Shown here: piece by piece, positions 25,503 through 33,895 of the stretch
Numbering within the stretch: position 1 is the stretch's first letter
How the letters are laid out: every line of letters begins with the position of its first letter
Origin: Acidobacteriota bacterium
GTDB lineage: Bacteria; Actinomycetota; Acidimicrobiia; Acidimicrobiales; Microtrichaceae
Assembly: GCA_003577145.1 (NCBI GenBank)
Contig: QEUP01000005.1
Span: 1 to 64,000 of the forward strand
Length of the DNA: 64,000 bases
Direction: 5' to 3'
The notes under the pieces: model-generated
The model's input: only the letters and a program-made list of their open reading frames with translations
The model's database searches: none
What the model was told of the DNA's origin: nothing
Translations under genes and position numbers: made by a program

Positions 25503-25934
25503 TCAGGGACGACCGCGGCTACGGCGGTGGACGCTCGTGTAGTCGCTGTCGTACTCGTCGTGTCGGACCCAGCCCTGGTCGGTGGCGAAGCCCCAGGTCT
25601 GGCGGCGAGGTCCGTGGATGAACAGCGACCAGACCTCCCCGTTCTCCAGGGCGATCCGGTGCAGGTCGTCTGGGCTGTGTACCGTGACCGCGGGTGCCTC
25701 GATGTGCCGGGACCCCTCTGGGGTCTGTTCGACATAACCGCCCTTCAGCAGGACTGACATGAATGCCCAGGGGTGATCGTGCAGATCGCGCCCGGCATCG
25801 GAGGTGCGGATGTTGTGCAGGAACACGCCCCCGAAGGGGCTCCTGAAGAGGTAGTGCCTGCGCATGTAGACCTGATCGGCGTCGGGGTCGTACAGGTCCC
25901 GGTGCGGAAGGAGTTTCAGCAGACATCGAAGCAT
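25503..25934 (-). CDS. Cupin-like protein
   Basis: The 143-residue protein has a cupin core: FLHNIRTSDAGRDLHDHPWAFMSVLLKGGY, with HDH as candidate metal ligands, then SPDDLHRIALENGEVWSLFIHGPR. This resembles small cysteine-dioxygenase-like or phosphate-hypothetical cupins; the substrate is unknown. AAGGA 6 nt upstream supports ATG 25934 rather than longer starts. It lies 57 nt upstream of the ThDP-enzyme gene and may be the first gene of that operon. Confidence 0.75.
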   Translation of the reverse strand: MLRCLLKLLPHRDLYDPDADQVYMRRHYLFRSPFGGVFLHNIRTSDAGRDLHDHPWAFMSVLLKGGYVEQTPEGSRHIEAPAVTVHSPDDLHRIALENGEVWSLFIHGPRRQTWGFATDQGWVRHDEYDSDYTSVHRRSRGRP

Positions 25935-26183
25935 CGGCGGTCCTTGTCGCAAATCGTCGCTGATCACCGCGGCACCGCGCCATTCGACGAGACCTGGGTC
26001 ACCCACGGTGGCTACCAGGCTCGGAGATGGGCCGGATGGCCCATGCCCGTGCTGGTTCCGTGACGGAAATGTGACTTGGGCTCAGGCGCGGCGCTCTGGT
26101 GCCGATAGTCGCCGTGATGCAGTCGGCACCTGCCCTGCACTCCGATCCCTGTTCTCAGGGGTGAAGAGGAGGAATGAAAGGGA

Positions 26184-26864
26184 ATGAGCTCGTATGCCAC
26201 CAACGTGATCGTCGACTACGGCGATGGTCACCGGAGCCGGGGCCTTGCCATCCTCGGCATCCTCCATCCGCTGAAGCTGCTCGCAGCGATACCACACCTC
26301 ATCGTCCTCTACTTCCTGCACATCGTAGCGGGACTCGTGGCCTGGATCGGCTACTGGGTCACCCTGTTCGCGGGGCGGCTACCGAACAGCTTCCAGGACC
26401 TCATCGGCGGCGTGGTGAGGTGGTCAGTCCGGGTCCAGGCCTGGGTCGCCCAGCTCGTCGACGACTACCCGCCGTTCCGCCTGTCCGGGGGGGACTTCCC
26501 GGTCGACTTCGTCAACGAGGACGGCACCGATGAGCGTCACCGGGTGCTCGGGCTGCTCGGCATCATCCTGTTGAAGCCCCTGCTCCTGTTGCCGCACATG
26601 GTCGTGCTCTTCTTCGTCAGCGTGGCCGCCCTCGTGATGGGTTGGATCGGCTATTGGGCCGTCCTGTTCACCGGGCGTTTCCCCGAATCGCTGTTCCGGC
26701 TCCTGGAGGGCACGATCCGCTGGTCCGCCCGGCTGACCGCATGGCATTTCGGGCTCACCGACCACTATCCGCCGTTCGCCCTCGACAACCCGCCACCCAA
26801 CACGCCTGGGGACACCGGCTCGAGCGGCGGCGGTACCCCGGAAGCGCCGGCAAGAGCAGCCTGA
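26184..26864 (+). CDS. Membrane protein with two DUF4389 repeats
   Basis: The 226-residue protein is an internal duplication. Each half has a cytosolic strand start (VIVDYGDGHRSR; FVNEDGTDERHR), two membrane helices, then WIGYWxxLFxGRxPxSxxxL, RWSxRxxAWxxxLxDxYPPF, the hallmark of DUF4389. The function of the family is unknown. AGGAGGA lies 10 nt upstream of ATG 26184. The C-terminal tail is Gly/Ser/Pro-rich. A strong hairpin follows the gene. Confidence 0.85.
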   Translation: MSSYATNVIVDYGDGHRSRGLAILGILHPLKLLAAIPHLIVLYFLHIVAGLVAWIGYWVTLFAGRLPNSFQDLIGGVVRWSVRVQAWVAQLVDDYPPFRLSGGDFPVDFVNEDGTDERHRVLGLLGIILLKPLLLLPHMVVLFFVSVAALVMGWIGYWAVLFTGRFPESLFRLLEGTIRWSARLTAWHFGLTDHYPPFALDNPPPNTPGDTGSSGGGTPEAPARAA

Positions 26865-26879
26865 CAAGCAGCCTGTAGA

Positions 26880-26919
26880 CGCGCATCATCCGGGTTCTCG
26901 CCGCCCCGGGTGATGCGCG
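26880..26919 (+). terminator. Strong hairpin after the DUF4389 gene, likely terminator
   Basis: CGCGCATCATCCGGG (26880-26894) and CCCGGGTGATGCGCG (26905-26919) form a 15-bp stem with one G-T wobble around a 10-nt loop, 15 nt after the stop. No U-tract follows, as is common for actinobacterial stem-only terminators. It separates this gene from ppdK. Confidence 0.6.
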
Positions 26920-26992
26920 CCCCTGCCGACAGGACGGAGGGTAGCGTAGGGGTCTCCGGCTCCAGCCGTGGCCATCGACCCAAGGTGCGAGA

Positions 26993-29638
26993 ATGTACGT
27001 ATTCGCCTTCGATCACGAACACCCGCGTCCGGCCATGGAACTGAAGGATCTGCTCGGGGGCAAGGGCGCGAACCTGGCCGAGATGACGACAGGTCTTGAT
27101 CTTCCCGTCCCACCGGGGTTCACGATCACGACCGACGCCTGCCGCGGGTACATGCACGATGGCTGGCCCGACGGGCTGACCGAGGAGATCGACGCCCGTT
27201 TGAGTGAGCTCGAAGCCCGCGCGGCACGGCGTCTCGGTGACCCCGCGGATCCGTTGCTCGTGAGCGTCCGGTCGGGGGCGAAGTTCTCGATGCCCGGCAT
27301 GATGGACACTGTTCTCGACCTGGGACTCAACGACGACTCGGTCAAGGGTTTGGCGGCACAGACCGACGACGAGCGCTTCGCGCTGGACTCGTACCGGCGA
27401 TTCATCCAGATGTACGGCAAGATCGTCCTCGAAGTTCCGGGGGAGGACTTCGACGCGATCTTCGAGGGCGCTCGGGATGCGTCCGGGGCAGGTGCGGATC
27501 ACGAGGTGCCTGCCGAGGTGCTGCGCGAGATCGTCGACGCATACATGGAGCTCGTTCGAAGCTCCACCGGAGAGCCCTTTCCCCAGAGCCCCGATGCGCA
27601 GCTGCGTGGAGCCGTGGAGGCTGTGTTCCGCTCATGGAACTCGCCCCGGGCGCGGGCATATCGCCAACGCGAGCACATACCGCACGATCTGGGAACCGCG
27701 GTCAACGTCCAGATGATGGTGTTCGGGAATCGCGACGAGAACTCGGGAACCGGTGTCGGCTTCACCCGCAACCCCGCCACCGGTGAGCCGGGGGCCTACG
27801 GCGACTTCCTCGTGAACGCCCAGGGAGAAGACGTCGTTGCCGGGATCCGGGCCACCGAGCCCCTCGCTGCCATGGCGGATCGCTTTCCTGCCTGCTACGA
27901 CGAGCTGCTGGACATCTTCGATCGTCTCGAGCTCCACTACCGCGACATGCTCGACACGGAGTTCACGATCGAGCAGGGCAAGCTGTGGATGCTGCAGACC
28001 CGTGTCGGCAAGCGGGCAGGCGCGGCGGCACTACGGCTGGCCGTGGCCATGTACAGCGATCCGAAGATCCGCCTCACCAAGGAAGAGGCCGTCGTGCGGG
28101 TCAGCCCCGATCACCTCGAACAGGTTCTGCACCCGCAGATGGTCGGCACCGACCTGCCGGTCATCGCCACGGGGTTGCCCGCTTCGCCGGGAGCGGCGGT
28201 GGGGAGGGTCTACTTCAGCGCCGACGACAGCGTCGACGCGGCTGAGCGGGGGGAGCGCGTCATCCTCGTGCGCCAGGAGACCTCACCCGAGGACGTCCAC
28301 GGCATGGAAGCGGCCGAGGGCATCCTCACCTCGCGCGGCGGGCTGGTCAGTCACGCAGCGGTGGTGGCGCGTGGATGGGGCAAACCGGCGGTTTGCGGCG
28401 CGGACGAGGTGGTCATCGGCGAGGGCTCCTTCAGCGCCAATGGTGTCACCGTCGTCGAGGGCGAATACATCTCCATCGACGGCACCACCGGCAGGGTGGT
28501 TTTGGGTGAGGCCGAGCTCGATGCCGGCACCCACCCCGAGGAGTTCGACCTCGTCCTCTCCTGGGCCGACGAGATTCGTTCCAACAGGATCGGCGTGCGC
28601 GCCAACGCCGACAACGGACCTGACGCCCTACGAGCCCGATCCAACGGAGCCGAGGGCATCGGCCTCTGCCGGACCGAGCACATGTTCCTCGGTGAGCGTC
28701 TGCCCATAGTGCGTCGCATGATTCTCGCCACGACCGACGAGGAAGAAGAGGCGGCGCTGGCAGACCTGCTGGAGGCTCAGCGAAGCGACTTCGTCGAGGT
28801 GTTCGAGGCCATGGACGGCCTCCCCGTCACAGTCCGCTTGCTCGACCCGCCGCTTCATGAGTTCCTGCCGTCGATCGAGGAGTTGGTCGCCAGCGAGGCG
28901 GCGGGGGAGAAGCTCGACGAGGCAACCCGGAGGCTGTTCGCCGCGGCTCGGACGTGGCAGGAGCAGAACCCCATGCTCGGTACCCGGGGGGTGAGGCTCG
29001 GAATCATGAAGGCCGGCCTCTACAACATGCAGGTGCGCGCCATCGCCGAGGCCGCCTTCATCCGCAAGGAATCCGGCGGTGAGCCGGTGGTCGAGATCAT
29101 GGTGCCGCTCATCGTCACGCAGGCCGAGTTGATGCTGGTGCGACGCTGGGTAGAGCAGACACTCGACGAGACCCTGGGGCCCGATTCGGGGATCTCGATG
29201 AAGATAGGCACCATGATCGAGACTCCGCGTGCAGCGCTGAGGGGCGACGACATCGCCGAAGCGGCCGACTTCTTCTCCTTCGGCACCAACGACCTCACAC
29301 AGATGACCTTCGGCTTCAGTCGCGACGACGTCGAGGGTCGCATGATGTCCCGCTACCTGGAAGAGGGTCTCCTTCCGCGAAACCCGTTTGAGACCATCGA
29401 CCACCGCGGCGTCGGCGAGCTGGTGAGGCTCGCCGCGCAGCGTGGACGGGCCACCAACCCCGACCTGCATCTCGGGGTGTGCGGTGAGCACGGAGGCGAT
29501 CCGGAGTCGATCCGGCTCTTCTGGGACGTGGGACTCGACTACGTATCGTGCTCCCCGTTCCGTGTACCCATCGCGCGCCTCGCCCTCGCGCAGGCGATCA
29601 TCGAGTCCGAGGGCCGCTCAGAGCCCGAACCGCAGTGA
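26993..29638 (+). CDS. ppdK: Pyruvate, phosphate dikinase
   Basis: The 881-residue enzyme interconverts pyruvate + ATP + Pi and PEP + AMP + PPi. The N-terminal ATP-grasp part begins DLLGGKGANLAEMT and contains VRSGAKFSMPGMMDTVLDLG. The swivelling phosphohistidine domain has LTSRGGLVSHAAVVARG, with the catalytic His near residue 453. The C-terminal PEP-binding TIM barrel has GIGLCRTEHMF and GVCGEHGGDP with the catalytic Cys. Length is standard for the family. AAGGTGCGAGA precedes ATG 26993. The 3' end overlaps the convergent GH65 gene by 21 nt. Confidence 0.95.
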   Translation: MYVFAFDHEHPRPAMELKDLLGGKGANLAEMTTGLDLPVPPGFTITTDACRGYMHDGWPDGLTEEIDARLSELEARAARRLGDPADPLLVSVRSGAKFSMPGMMDTVLDLGLNDDSVKGLAAQTDDERFALDSYRRFIQMYGKIVLEVPGEDFDAIFEGARDASGAGADHEVPAEVLREIVDAYMELVRSSTGEPFPQSPDAQLRGAVEAVFRSWNSPRARAYRQREHIPHDLGTAVNVQMMVFGNRDENSGTGVGFTRNPATGEPGAYGDFLVNAQGEDVVAGIRATEPLAAMADRFPACYDELLDIFDRLELHYRDMLDTEFTIEQGKLWMLQTRVGKRAGAAALRLAVAMYSDPKIRLTKEEAVVRVSPDHLEQVLHPQMVGTDLPVIATGLPASPGAAVGRVYFSADDSVDAAERGERVILVRQETSPEDVHGMEAAEGILTSRGGLVSHAAVVARGWGKPAVCGADEVVIGEGSFSANGVTVVEGEYISIDGTTGRVVLGEAELDAGTHPEEFDLVLSWADEIRSNRIGVRANADNGPDALRARSNGAEGIGLCRTEHMFLGERLPIVRRMILATTDEEEEAALADLLEAQRSDFVEVFEAMDGLPVTVRLLDPPLHEFLPSIEELVASEAAGEKLDEATRRLFAAARTWQEQNPMLGTRGVRLGIMKAGLYNMQVRAIAEAAFIRKESGGEPVVEIMVPLIVTQAELMLVRRWVEQTLDETLGPDSGISMKIGTMIETPRAALRGDDIAEAADFFSFGTNDLTQMTFGFSRDDVEGRMMSRYLEEGLLPRNPFETIDHRGVGELVRLAAQRGRATNPDLHLGVCGEHGGDPESIRLFWDVGLDYVSCSPFRVPIARLALAQAIIESEGRSEPEPQ

Positions 29639-32008
29639 GCAGCCGGGCGCTAGCTCCTGCGCGACTCCGCTGACGTTGACGCTGACGGGGGACAATCCCT
29701 CGTCCATTCGCAGCGATACCTCGTCATCGAGGTAGTCGAGGTGGATCTGGCACCCGCGGAACTGGATGTCGAAGGAGAGATGGCTCACTTCTGCGGGCAA
29801 CCGAGGATCGATGAAGAGCATGTCGGCCCGGGTGTCGATCCCTGCGAAGCAGCGCTGGACCAGGTCCACCGTTCCTGCCATCGCGCCGAGATGGATTCCT
29901 TCGCGGGTGGTGCCCCCTTGCACATCGGCGACATCGGCGACGAGGGCATCCTTGAAGTGCTCCCACGCCCGCTCGCAGTCGGTGCGGGAATGAATCCATG
30001 CGTGGACCACCCGACTCAGGGTTGACCCGTGAGCGGTTCGCTCCTCGTAGTAGTCGATGTTCCTCTCCATGAGATCGGCACCCCATTCGTAGCCGAGAGT
30101 CATCATCAGCTCGTCGAGGTCGTTCGGCGACAACAGGTAGAACAGCATGACCACGTCTGCCTGCTTGGCCACCTTGTAGCGGTTGGTCGAATCGCCTTCC
30201 GCCTCGAGGATTCGGTCGAGCCGGGAGATGTCACCGTAGCGTTCGGTGTAGCTGAGCCAGTCGAACTCGTCGAGATCCTCATAGCCGTCGAACTGGGAGA
30301 TGATGCCCTGGTCATGGAACGGGACCTTGATCCGCCGACGGACGTGGTCCCATCGGTTGAGCTCCTCTGCCGATACCCCCAGCTTCTCCTTCAGTTCCTC
30401 GGCGCGTCGGTGTGGGAGGGCTTCGAGCGTGTCGAGGGCCCTAGCGAGGACCCACGCCGCCATGAGGTTCGTGTAGGCGTTGTTGTCGACTCCTGGCGTA
30501 TCGGCGCCCGGATAGGCGTCGTGGTACTCGTCGGGCCCCATCACGGCGAGTATCTCGTAGCGGTCGATGGTGCGGTTGTAGGTGGAGATGCTCGCCCAGA
30601 ACCGAGCTATCTCGAGGATGATCTCGCCACCCCAGAAGCGGAGGAACTCGGAGTCGGCGGTGGCCTGGTAGTAGTGCCAGATGTTGTAGGCGATGGCTGA
30701 GTTGATGTGGCGCTGGAGGTGGCTCGCATCGGGGAGCCACCTGCCCGAGTCGGGGTTCAGGTGGTAGCGCTGTGTCTCCTCTCTGCCGCTGCTCCCGCTC
30801 TGCCACGGGTACATCGCGCCGCTGAGACCGGCAAGGGAAGCTGCGTACCGGGCCTGGTCGAGCCGGCGGTACCGGTACCGCAGCAGCGCCCGCGTGAGCT
30901 CGGGCACCCGCAGGTTGAGGAAAGGGAGTATGAAGAGCTCGTCCCAGAAGATATGCCCCCGGTAGGCCTCGCCGTGCAGTCCACGCGCCGGGACACCGGC
31001 ATCGGTTTCCACCGTGTTCTTCGAGACGGTCTGCAGCAGGTGGAAGATGTGGAGGTTCAGCACCCTGCCGGTCTTGTTCTCCCCGTCGCCAATGGCGATC
31101 TCGCTGCGGTTCCAAGCGTGGCGCCAGGACACGAGGTGGCGATCGAGGAGGGTATCGAAGCCCGGTGCCACCGCCGCCCAGTTGCTCGCGTCGATGCTCG
31201 GTTCGGAGATACCCGCATCCCGCGAGGTGAAGATGGTGGCGATCTTCTCGATCGTGACTTCGGCACCTTGCCTCATCTCGACATCGAGGCGGTGCGCCAC
31301 GAAGCGATCGTGCTCGACGTACGCCCGCTCTTCGGGCATATCGGTGCCGGTTCCGTAGAGCCGAGTTCGTACTGCTTCGGCGACTGCGATGCGTGATTGG
31401 GAGGTCTGAACCAGGAGGCAGATCGTGTCAGGCGTCGCCTGGTGGGCGGACACCATCTCGAGATGGTCGTTCGCCAGGTCCCTGTATCGCTGAACTCCGG
31501 CGTTGAGCACCGTTCCATCGATCGCTGATTGCAGCGTCAAAGGCCCGGACCAGTTCTCGGCAACGAGGGTCGTTTCCAGAGCGGCGTGATGAGGATCTCG
31601 GAGGCTGACGAACCGCCGCTGCGTGACCCGCAGCATCCGCCCCTGCTCGTCCCGGTAGCGGGTCTGACGCGACAGCACAGCCCGTCTGATGTCGAGGTCG
31701 AACTGGTGGTGGATGACCTCGGTGTGCTGCGGATCGAACGGGCTTCGGTCCGGGTGCCTGAAGGTGAGGCTGAGCCAGTTGGGGACGTTCACCAGGTCCT
31801 CGTTCTCGATCGAGCGCCCGGCGATGTGACTGGTCAGGCGGTTGTAGGTTCCCGCTATGTAGGTTGCCGGGTAGTGCACTTGGTCGGCCGCACATTCCGG
31901 CAACGCTCCGCGGGTGGCGAAGTAGCCGTTGCCGAGCGTGCAGAGCGTCTCCCTCAGGCCTTGCTGAGCCGGGTCGAACCCTCGATAGTTGAGTTGCCAG
32001 TCCGACAC
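29618..32008 (-). CDS. Glycoside hydrolase family 65 disaccharide phosphorylase (trehalose/maltose/kojibiose type)
   Basis: The 796-residue protein has the GH65 order: an N-terminal beta-sandwich (TLCTLGNGYFATRGA), a linker, then an alpha6/alpha6 barrel with the substrate region GEAYRGHIFWDELFILPF. The general-acid glutamate lies in VMGPDEYHDAYPG near residue 494, and KQADVVMLFYLL follows. Family members phosphorolyse alpha-linked disaccharides to beta-glucose 1-phosphate plus glucose. GTG 32008 is chosen for GGAGGGG 9 nt upstream; an earlier start at 32068 would overlap the upstream gene. With the beta-phosphoglucomutase upstream it makes a complete route to glucose 6-phosphate. Confidence 0.9.
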   Translation of the reverse strand: MSDWQLNYRGFDPAQQGLRETLCTLGNGYFATRGALPECAADQVHYPATYIAGTYNRLTSHIAGRSIENEDLVNVPNWLSLTFRHPDRSPFDPQHTEVIHHQFDLDIRRAVLSRQTRYRDEQGRMLRVTQRRFVSLRDPHHAALETTLVAENWSGPLTLQSAIDGTVLNAGVQRYRDLANDHLEMVSAHQATPDTICLLVQTSQSRIAVAEAVRTRLYGTGTDMPEERAYVEHDRFVAHRLDVEMRQGAEVTIEKIATIFTSRDAGISEPSIDASNWAAVAPGFDTLLDRHLVSWRHAWNRSEIAIGDGENKTGRVLNLHIFHLLQTVSKNTVETDAGVPARGLHGEAYRGHIFWDELFILPFLNLRVPELTRALLRYRYRRLDQARYAASLAGLSGAMYPWQSGSSGREETQRYHLNPDSGRWLPDASHLQRHINSAIAYNIWHYYQATADSEFLRFWGGEIILEIARFWASISTYNRTIDRYEILAVMGPDEYHDAYPGADTPGVDNNAYTNLMAAWVLARALDTLEALPHRRAEELKEKLGVSAEELNRWDHVRRRIKVPFHDQGIISQFDGYEDLDEFDWLSYTERYGDISRLDRILEAEGDSTNRYKVAKQADVVMLFYLLSPNDLDELMMTLGYEWGADLMERNIDYYEERTAHGSTLSRVVHAWIHSRTDCERAWEHFKDALVADVADVQGGTTREGIHLGAMAGTVDLVQRCFAGIDTRADMLFIDPRLPAEVSHLSFDIQFRGCQIHLDYLDDEVSLRMDEGLSPVSVNVSGVAQELAPGCSLRFGL

Positions 32009-32033
32009 GGAGCCGTCCCCCTCCGGATCGCGT

Positions 32034-32792
32034 TCAAGCCCGCGTGTGGATCCCGCTGTCGTCGACACTCAGCTCCGACAGATCGGACACGACGACATCG
32101 GCGCCGCGGGCGGCCAGCTCTTCGGGGTGACCGGTGCGGTCGACTCCGACGACGAGGCCGAACTCGCCACGTCTTCCCGCTTCGACGCCGGCTATGGCAT
32201 CTTCGACTACGGCCGCGTCAGCGGGTGACACACGGAGTCGACGCGCCGCCTCGAGGAAGACCGCCGGGTCGGGCTTGCCTGCCAGGCCGAGCTCGGCGCT
32301 GACGACGCCATCCACCCTGACCTCGAACAGGTCGAGGACACCCGCGGCCTCGAGTACCTCCTTGCAGTTCTTGCTGGCCGAGATGACGGCCGTGTGGATC
32401 CCCCGCGCCTGAAGCTCGTGGATGAACTCGACCGTGGACGCGAACGCCTCCACCCCCTGGGTTCGGAGGTGGTCGACGAAGAACAGGTTCTTCTGGTTTC
32501 CCAGCCCGCAGACGGTGTTGTCCGAGGGCGGATCGTCGGGCGCACCACGCGGGAGCGAGATGCCACGTGATTCCAGGAAGCTCGCCACACCGTCATAGCG
32601 GGGCTTGCCGTCGACGTACCGGCGATAGTCCTCGCCGGGGTCGAAGGGCACGAACTCCCCACCTTGGGCTCGGGCCCTCTGTTCGAGATAGGAGTCGAAC
32701 AGCTGCTTCCAGGCAGCGGCGTGTACGGCCGCCGTGTCAGTGATCACCCCATCGGTGTCGAAGATCACCGCTTGGACTGTGTTGGTTGCCAC
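32034..32792 (-). CDS. pgmB: HAD hydrolase, beta-phosphoglucomutase family
   Basis: The 252-residue HAD protein has the nucleophile motif VIFDTDGVITDTAAVH (Asp12/Asp14), the helical cap with DYRRYVDGKPRYDGV that is diagnostic for beta-phosphoglucomutases, motif II VISASKN, and motif III KPDPAVFLEAA...VVEDAIAGVEAG. It converts beta-glucose 1-phosphate, the product of the GH65 enzyme encoded 25 nt downstream, to glucose 6-phosphate. The operon order mutase-phosphorylase supports both calls. Confidence 0.9.
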   Translation of the reverse strand: MATNTVQAVIFDTDGVITDTAAVHAAAWKQLFDSYLEQRARAQGGEFVPFDPGEDYRRYVDGKPRYDGVASFLESRGISLPRGAPDDPPSDNTVCGLGNQKNLFFVDHLRTQGVEAFASTVEFIHELQARGIHTAVISASKNCKEVLEAAGVLDLFEVRVDGVVSAELGLAGKPDPAVFLEAARRLRVSPADAAVVEDAIAGVEAGRRGEFGLVVGVDRTGHPEELAARGADVVVSDLSELSVDDSGIHTRA

Positions 32793-32899
32793 TGTGCGAG
32801 GGCTCCTCCGTCGTTGCGGACTTCAGACCATATCTGCCTCGGTCCGTGTCCCGCCGAGATGCACACCTGTGCTGATCGGACCCCCGGTGGCGGCATCAG

Positions 32900-33895
32900 T
32901 CATTCGTAGGAGGCCAGCGTCCGCATGTAGTTGGTTCGTTCGAAGGCCGCAGGGTTGGCCGCACCCTGGTAGCTGACGCTGCCCTTGAGCTGAGTGACCG
33001 ACTCGTAATCGTTGGCCTCCATCCACCTCACGAGGTTGGCCTCGACCAGCGGTAAGTAGCGAACACCGTGCAGCAACATCGCGCTGGCCATCATCGCCAC
33101 ATCCGCACCCGCCAGCAATACCTTGGCCACACCCTCGGCGTCGCTCACGCCGGAGCTTGCCGCCAACGACGCTGTGACACGACCGTAGAGGACGGCGATC
33201 CAGCGCAGGGGGAGACGGAGTTCCCATGGCTGGCTGAGCTCGATGCTGGGTACGACCTCGAGGGTGTCGAGGTCGAGATCGGGCTGGTAGAAGCGGTTGA
33301 ACATCACCAGCCCGTCGGCACCCGCCGCGTCGATGCGCACAGCCATGTTGGCGAGGGACGAGAAGTAGGGTGACAGCTTCACCGCCATAGGGATGTCGAG
33401 AGCCGCGCGGACATCACCTACCAGTTGGAGGTACTCGTCCTCCACTTGGGAAGCGGTCTTACCGGTGTCAGCCGCGATCAGATAGACGTTCAGCTCGACT
33501 GCGTCGGCTCCGGCCTTTTGGAGGAGCTCGGCGTAGCGAACCCAGCCGCCGGTGGAGTCGGCGTTCAGGCTGGCGATGACGGGTATCGACAATCGCGCTT
33601 TGGCGCTGCTGACCAGATCGAGGTAGGCGTCGGGCCCAACCCCATAGTCGGGCATGTCCGGGAAGTACGTGAGTGATTCGCCGAAGGCATAGGCGCCCTG
33701 TTCCAGGACCTGATCGAGGTGCAGCTCGTCTCTCACGAGTTGCTCCTCGAACAGGGATGGCAGGACGACGGCCGCAGCACCGGCCTGTTCGATCTCGGCC
33801 AGGGTGTCGAGATCGCCGGTCAGTGGACAGCTCGAGACCATCAGCGGTGAGCGCAGGGACAGACCGAGGTAGGTGGTGGTCAGATCTGGGCTCAT
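32900..33895 (-). CDS. Dihydroorotate-dehydrogenase-like flavoprotein
   Basis: The 331-residue protein is a TIM-barrel FMN enzyme of the DHOD class: TTTYLGLSLRSPLMVSSCPLT at the N-terminus, PVIASLNADSTGGW, DAVELNVYLIAAD, and AVKLSPYF with the FMN lysine. The DHOD catalytic Cys/Ser loop reads LIAADTGK here, so the true substrate may not be dihydroorotate. It overlaps the end of the nifJ gene by 4 nt (ATGA). This adjacency to pyruvate:ferredoxin oxidoreductase suggests a redox partner role, perhaps ferredoxin- or NAD(P)-linked (inference). Confidence 0.8.
   Translation of the reverse strand: MSPDLTTTYLGLSLRSPLMVSSCPLTGDLDTLAEIEQAGAAAVVLPSLFEEQLVRDELHLDQVLEQGAYAFGESLTYFPDMPDYGVGPDAYLDLVSSAKARLSIPVIASLNADSTGGWVRYAELLQKAGADAVELNVYLIAADTGKTASQVEDEYLQLVGDVRAALDIPMAVKLSPYFSSLANMAVRIDAAGADGLVMFNRFYQPDLDLDTLEVVPSIELSQPWELRLPLRWIAVLYGRVTASLAASSGVSDAEGVAKVLLAGADVAMMASAMLLHGVRYLPLVEANLVRWMEANDYESVTQLKGSVSYQGAANPAAFERTNYMRTLASYE

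Noticed and set aside
26174-26533. A 119-codon frame starting at ATG 26174 with AGGAGGA directly upstream
   Set aside because: The AGGAGGA serves ATG 26184 at 10-nt spacing. The frame from 26174 gives an Arg/Pro-rich product that shadows the conserved DUF4389 protein.
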